A stretch of DNA of 64,000 bases from Anniella stebbinsi (Eukaryota; Chordata; Lepidosauria; Squamata; Anniellidae). The notes beneath the pieces were generated by a model. It was not told the origin of the DNA. It made no database searches and was given only the letters and a program-made list of their open reading frames with translations. Where the stretch lies: the NCBI GenBank assembly GCA_029215795.1, contig JARDYH010000002.1:13013001-13077000 (forward strand), written 5' to 3'. Below, in pieces: positions 59,373 through 64,000 of this stretch (the first letter of the stretch is position 1; every line of letters begins with the position of its first letter). Made by a program: the position numbers and the translations under genes.

Positions 59373-59987
59373 TTGCATCCTCACTTTCTGGTTCTAATCT
59401 CCATCACTACCACTACATTGAGGCTCAGGAGCTTGGCAAGCTGGAGGCAAATCTTGGAGCAAATTTTCCAAGATAAAAGCAGGGAGAGTGCATACCAGGA
59501 GCAGGAGCAATTCACCACACTGGGCTCAATGTTTCAAATGCTGCTCCAAAGCATGGCAAATGAATTCCATCATTGCCCGATTGGAAAACAGGAACGGGGC
59601 AGAAAGGGCTGGAGTTATTGCAATGGGGAGCACGCACTTCGCAAGGAGACGCTCCCTCCTTCCACCTCAAATGCTGCAGGGCGACCACCTCGTAGAACAA
59701 GCTCCAGTTTGTCAGGAAAGTTTCAAAGCAAATGCCTGGGACCTAGCCCAACTCCTCCTTGTTTATTGCAGAAACAATCAACTCACACATTCACAAGTTA
59801 GAGAGCTTGTTAGCTTTGTTTCTCCAGCACGTTATATTTCTGCAGAGTGTGATGGATATGAAAGGGTTGTACTAGACCATCAATTGAGAAACAAAAGTTA
59901 AGGTGGGGAACACATATCCATGCCCCTGAAAGGGTCTGGCAGCATTGTTGAGGCAAACCTGAATGACTAAATGCATCAGAGCAAGGG
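59373..59987. other. Unassigned sequence with a long open frame
   Basis: Plus-strand frames overlap at 59289-59801 (170 codons, beginning inside repeat X) and 59488-59901. The peptide SRSNSPHWAQCFKCCSKAWQ and similar stretches show no family resemblance. Taken as repeat-derived chance frames. Confidence 0.35.
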
Positions 59988-60306
59988 TCATAGAATCATA
60001 GAGTTGGAAGGGGCCGATAAGGCCACTGAGTCCAACCCCCTGCTCAATGCAGGAATCCACCTTAAAGCATACCTGACAGATGGCTGTCCAGCTGCCTCTT
60101 GAATGCCTCTAGCATGGGAGAGACCACGACCTCCCTTGGTCATTGGTTCCATTGTCATACTGCTCTAACAGTCAGGAAGTTTTTCCTGATGTCCAGCCAG
60201 AATCTGGCTTCCTGTAACTTGAGCCCATTATTCCGCATCCTGCACTCTGGGATGATCGAGAAGAGATCCTGGCCCTCCATTGTGTGACAACCTTTCAAGT
60301 ACTTGA
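59988..60306 (-). mobile_element. CR1 LINE 3' end, antisense
   Basis: tcatagaatcatagagttgg is the inverted octamer-type CR1 terminus. gtccaaccccctgctcaatg and aggaagtttttcctgatgtc follow, and the complement gives QEARFWLDIRKNFLTVRAV, the usual end of CR1 ORF2. Confidence 0.92.
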
Positions 60307-60640
60307 AGGGCCCATCTAGTCCGACGTTCTGTTCACACCGTGGCCAAACAGCTGCCCACAGGAAACCCACGAGCAGGATTTCCCCAGCAACTGGTGTATA
60401 GCCATCAGGACTAGTAGCCAATGATAGCCTTCTCCCCCAGGAATTTGACAATCCCCTTTTAAAGCCATCCAAAGCGGTGTCCTTCACAATACCTTGTGGA
60501 AGTGAATTCCATAATTTCACTATGTGCTGTGTGAAGTAATTCTCTTTATCTCTCCTGAATCTCCCACCAATCAGCTTCATGGGCTGAACCTGGGTTCTAG
60601 TATTATGATAGCAGGGATAAATATATTATGAGAGAGGGAG
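60307..60640 (-). mobile_element. Second CR1-type LINE part, antisense, without its terminus
   Basis: cccatctagtccgacgttct to gctgaacctgggttctagta. The complement encodes KLIGGRFRRDKENYFTQHIV and KLWNSLPQGIVKDTALDGFK. It joins the previous CR1 without the usual cataagaacataag start. Confidence 0.85.
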
Positions 60641-60859
60641 AAAAATGCAGTTGGTTTTACTTTTTTAAAAAAAAAAGTGTGTTCATACATTTTTTCTACG
60701 TTTTATCTTTTTTATGACTCTGGGTTCTGTTGCCATTTATTAGATGACAGCAAATACATTCACGGCCCATAAATATCAGTTACACAAACATTTGGCCTGA
60801 TGCTATTTAAAGACATTATAGCGACCATGGCTTTAAACTGTAAAAAATATATAATAATT

Positions 60860-60925
60860 GTGAATCGCCCAGAGAGGGCCGGCAATAGAAATGTAAACAA
60901 TCAATATAAAGAAATAAACCTGCCA
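60860..60925 (+). repeat. L2-type 3' terminus, decayed
   Basis: tgaatcgcccagagagggcc and ggcaatagaaatgtaaacaa. Confidence 0.6.
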
Positions 60926-60929
60926 CATT

Positions 60930-61904
60930 CTTGGGGTGTTATATATCAGCCTGACGGGGATAACCTGAAGAAAAGAAGATGAGGGAAGACTTTGGCAGGG
61001 ACAGAGTTAAAAGCTTCACCTAATAAATAATTGGGGCGAAGTAGAACATTTAGCAAATTATTAGCGGATCCAACGTACATGGGCGATGGAGCTCTACTGC
61101 GCAGGTATCAGGGTAGGTGTTCATATATTTTCAGACGGGTTTCAAAGAACAGAGCGTTTAAAGTGGAATGGGGTCAAATTCACAGTAGACTAAAAACTGG
61201 GATTTTGGGAACCAGGCATCTCCTAAACCCATTCACACCCAATTAATCTCTTCTACCCTCCAGTCTTTTCCCTCACCTGCCTGTCACGCAACCAAATTCT
61301 CATCACTGCCCCGTCATTCCAAGTTCCCATCAGCTCCCTCCCCACACTTACCTTAACTTTCTATTCTCCAAGCCATACACCTTCTCTTCTCCAAACACAA
61401 ACCCCAAACATGGTTCATTAGAAGCAGAAATACATACGGACTGGATCCTACCTGACGGTAAGAGCTGGCAACAGAGGGTTTCACTGGCAGCCTTTCAACC
61501 ACAGCCAAGTTCACTTTGGATTTCATTTTCCTCCCAGATCTGCTGATGCTCATTTTCAAAAGGCATCAAAGTCTCAAAACTGGATTGGCTCTAGACGGTG
61601 TGTTCAATGGAGGAGCAGCCGGGTGCTTTGCCACATTTCCTGTCATGAGAAGCAAGCCGGCACGCGCAAGCCTGGAAAAGCTCTCAAAGGAATTGAAGCA
61701 GCTTTGAATGCAGTGGTTTCACCGAAGCACCTCACAGTAATTCATAAACAGCAATTAACATACTTCATTACAAAAACACACGTGAGGGCGGCAAGCATTT
61801 CAAATCCATAGTTGTTGTCTCATTGTTGCTTTGTGCTTTTGTAATGGCTCTGTGTACATTTGACATTTCCTATTTAAGACAACTGGGCTGCTCGTTCTTG
61901 TTTC
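60930..61904. other. Unassigned, apparently unique stretch
   Basis: Little repeat content is visible; it contains the possible small exon at 61452-61553. A C/T-rich patch at 61250-61400 lies beyond the exon's donor on the minus strand, inside the putative intron. Confidence 0.4.
61452..61553 (-). CDS. Possible small first coding exon, 34 codons
   Basis: A minus-strand ATG in good context (A at -3, A at +4) opens MSISRSGRKMKSKVNLAVVE, RLPVKPSVASSYRQ and runs straight into a GTAGGA donor in phase 0. The peptide is basic at the start. No repeat is evident here. Phase 0 would be compatible with MYO5B exon 2, but the peptide is not like the usual MYO5B start. It may be an alternative 5' exon, an exon of another gene or coincidence. 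Confidence 0.2.
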
Positions 61905-62110
61905 TTATTTATTTATTTATTTGTTACATATATATCCCGCCTTTCCTCCAAGGCAGATTACATAATTCGCTCTATTTTATCCTCACATCAAACCTGTCTG
62001 AGAGTCAGTGACTGGCCCAAAATCACCCAGTGAGCCTCAGGGCTGAGTGGGGACTAGAACCCGGATCTCCTGACTCCTAGTCCAGCACTCTAATTATTAC
62101 ACTGGCTTTC
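61905..62110 (-). repeat. tRNA-headed SINE, antisense
   Basis: Inverted tail tttatttatttatttgttac, then gagagtcagtgactggccca, atcacccagtgagcctcagg and, as complement, a head reading ccagtgtaataattagagtg with a B-box-like gggttctagtccc. Confidence 0.75.
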
Positions 62111-62589
62111 ATTCCTTCACATGATGAACTACATGACCATTATTTCCTGTCCTGATCAATCTTCCATATAAATATATGGCATATAAATACACAGTATTAC
62201 ATAAGGCCATAGCACATCAGTAGCTTCTTGTTGCCTTCTCAATTTGGAATAATCAAACTGCGCTGAGCTAAAATTATAACATCCATAATTTTGACATTTC
62301 CCCCCCCCCCCGAAATTGGTAGATTTAGCCCCGATGCCTCCAAATTCTTCAAGCAAACATAAATGAATGTATTGACAACATTGGGGATTTCATTGCAACC
62401 CTCTCCATATTACAATGCATTGATTTGGGGGGTGGGGGGAAGCGTTATCCTAAGCACATTTTGCTAAAAGCAAGTCCCAGTGCAATCAGCAGGGGAAATT
62501 AAGAGCTGATGCTTAACCCAGTGAGATGCTTCTACTGAAATACACCCCAGGCTCAATCCCCACATCTTCTAGTAAAAGAATTTCAGGTA
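62111..62589. other. Unassigned intron sequence
   Basis: A C-run at about 62299-62310 and gggg runs near 62425. No other feature recognised. Confidence 0.45.
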
Positions 62590-62792
62590 GGGGAGGGGCT
62601 GTACATCAGCAGTAGAGCACCTGCCTTGCATTCAGAAGGCCCCAGGTTCAATCCCCGGCTTTTCCAGGTAGGGTAAGAAAGAATCTTGCCAGAAACCCTG
62701 GACAGCCACTGCCAGTCAGTGTTGACAGTACTGGTCTAGATGATGGACCAATGCTCTGACTCAGTTTAAAGCAACTTCCTACGTTCCCATGT
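62590..62792 (+). repeat. tRNA-Ala-derived SINE
   Basis: The head ggggaggggctgtacatcag, cagtagagcacctgccttgc (anticodon-loop TGC) and the B box ggttcaatcc reproduce an alanine tRNA with drift. A body with gccagaaaccctggacagcc and ccagtcagtgttgacagtac follows, then a LINE-like end with gactcagtttaaagcaactt and ttcctacgttcccatg. It is a retroposed SINE, not a working tRNA gene: the acceptor stem is broken and the body is attached. Confidence 0.88.
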
Positions 62793-62845
62793 AGCAAGAC
62801 TGGGGAAAAGACTTCTGCCTGAGGTGCAATCACTCCCAATAGACA

Positions 62846-62910
62846 ATACTGGGCTACATATATCAGTGGTCTGATTCTGTATGAAGCTACCTTATATAGT
62901 CAAAGTGGTA
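62846..62910 (+). repeat. Tail of a second SINE of the same type
   Basis: gacaatactgggctacatat, cagtggtctgattctgtatg and aagctaccttatatag match the 3' body of the previous SINE. Confidence 0.6.
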
Positions 62911-63683
62911 CCCACAACAAAAAAGTTGCAGTGAGGAGTGCTCCAGCCAGCCATGCCCTTTTACAGGATACCATTCCACAACTGCCACCTCAGTCTCTCT
63001 CCTTGTCAGATAGCATTCCATGCTCATTGAGCATGCTCAGTCCTCCTTGAGCTATTTTGGGGTGGGGAGTAATTAGGTTTTTTACTCTAAAGATAGTTCG
63101 TAATTTTGCGACCCTCAGAATTTCCCCAAGTCTGCCAATACCTCCCTCTTGTACATGGAGGGCTGGTGCTCTTTAGGCTGCATAAAAATCCACATTGACT
63201 TGGAGAATCAGTTTTCTCTCAAAATTACAGGAGCTGTGGTCCAACACATCTGGAGAACGCCAGGCTACAATATAGGATGAGGACTTTTGCCTCCAAATAA
63301 ACACATTGGGAAATAAACACTGAAGGTAATCTCTAAAAGGGAGCCAAATTTTGAACTCAGGATGTGTACAGCTAAGGAAGCAAAAACATGAACTGATAAG
63401 GGATTATTGCAACCACAAATAGGAGTTGTTACCGTTTAGGAAGACATTAACATACACCTGGGTATGGTTCACTCATCCAAATCTTTTAATGAGTACAACA
63501 GGTAAGGTGGATTCTGACACAAATGCTAATGGGATGCCACTTCCTTAATTTGGGGGTAAGGACAATGCTTAATTGACAGTGTGACCCTATGTAATTGATA
63601 CAACTTGACAATCAGGTGATGCATGCAGTTCTTTCACATGGCGATGGACTTGGTCCATTTATCTTTACGCCAATTCTTACATT
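62911..63683. other. Unassigned intron sequence
   Basis: 63225-63270 (tacaggagctgtggtccaac and acatctggagaacgcc) is half of a GGACTACAACTCC-type MITE. Nothing else is recognised. Confidence 0.4.
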
Positions 63684-63860
63684 GGGCCTGTTCAGAAGAC
63701 ACCTTAGAGCCTGCTGGTTAAGGCTTTTGGTTAAGCAACAGGGTTTAAGGTGTCTTGTGTGATGCGTTTTGCTAAACCTTGCTTGCTCACTAACCACAGT
63801 CAGACTGTCTGCAGCAGGGTGAGCGGCTCTAAACATGGCTTAAAGTGTTGTGTGCGACGG
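63684..63860. mobile_element. MITE of the CTGTTCAGAAGACACC family, right end unclear
   Basis: gggcctgttcagaagacacc is the family end, followed by ttggttaagcaacagggttt and ccttgcttgctcactaacca. The mirrored end has drifted (gtgttgtgtgcgacggcttg). Confidence 0.55.
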
Positions 63861-64000
63861 CTTGGCTTGTGGGTAGTGCTAACCCCAGAGAACCAGTTTC
63901 ACTAACCACAGAGCCTGAAGGGTCATCTCCTGATAAAAAACCAAAACATTTTCTTAACATTCCCAAGTTTCCAACATTCGATTCCAAACTTTGTTTTACC

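Larger units (their letters stand above)
12515..64000 (-). other. MYO5B: Presumed MYO5B intron 1 (runs off window)
   Basis: Everything above exon 2 is read as the 5' long first intron, because exon 2 has a clean acceptor and in mammals the first coding exon encodes only about nine residues (MSVGELYSQ type). I searched the minus strand by eye for such a peptide followed by a donor and did not find one, so it should lie beyond 64000. At least 51 kb of intron is repeat-dense. The intron assignment is inference; a nested gene on either strand cannot be excluded. Confidence 0.7.

Noticed and set aside
59289..59901. 170- and 137-codon plus-strand frames
   Set aside because: They begin inside or next to repeat X, are not shared by its other copies and have no motif support.
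62590..62665. A tRNA-Ala gene with A and B boxes
   Set aside because: The acceptor stem is not intact and the tRNA-like head continues into a SINE body and LINE-like tail.

Overview
This looks like an intronic stretch of a vertebrate nuclear genome, most likely a squamate reptile (probably a lizard). Three short exons with proper splice sites match the start of unconventional myosin Vb (MYO5B). They lie in tens of kilobases of intron packed with CR1 and L2 type LINE tails, tRNA-derived SINEs, hAT-like non-autonomous DNA elements and microsatellites. The species call is an inference from this repeat mix. No bacterial or viral gene organisation is present.

MYO5B reads on the minus strand. Exon 2 (12404-12514), exon 3 (1463-1634) and exon 4 (620-764) join in frame with consistent phases (0/0, 0/1, 1/2). 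They encode the N-terminal SH3-like domain and the first part of the motor head, ending just before the ATP-binding P-loop, which should be in the next exon beyond base 1. The very short first coding exon was not found. It probably lies beyond base 64000, so 12515-64000 is read here as part of a very long intron 1.

Layout: 1-12.4 kb holds introns 4, 3 and 2, with an old hAT-like element (2234-2648), an L2-like antisense tail (5566-6058), an L2 tail running into a GGT/GAT microsatellite (7880-8220) and an antisense CR1. 12.5-24.3 kb holds a striking 777-bp foldback element with a perfect 8-bp target duplication (12811-13587), an isolated exon-like open frame (15589-15777), several CR1 and L2 tails, a palindromic element (21869-22040) and the longest reverse-transcriptase remnant (23466-24080). 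24.3-34 kb holds a broken ORF of unknown origin (24406-24885), long unassigned intron and a 904-bp hAT-like element (33037-33940). 34-50 kb holds microsatellites, two copies of an unclassified repeat, tail-to-tail LINEs, and nested insertions of a MITE in a SINE and of an L2 in another repeat. 50-64 kb holds a MITE inside a LINE, a 236-bp hAT-like element with a perfect 8-bp duplication, more CR1, L2 and SINE copies, and a possible small first exon (61452-61553).

Apart from MYO5B there is no confident protein-coding gene. The most interesting items are the hAT-like family with shared ends but unrelated interiors, and the exon-like frame upstream of MYO5B exon 2.
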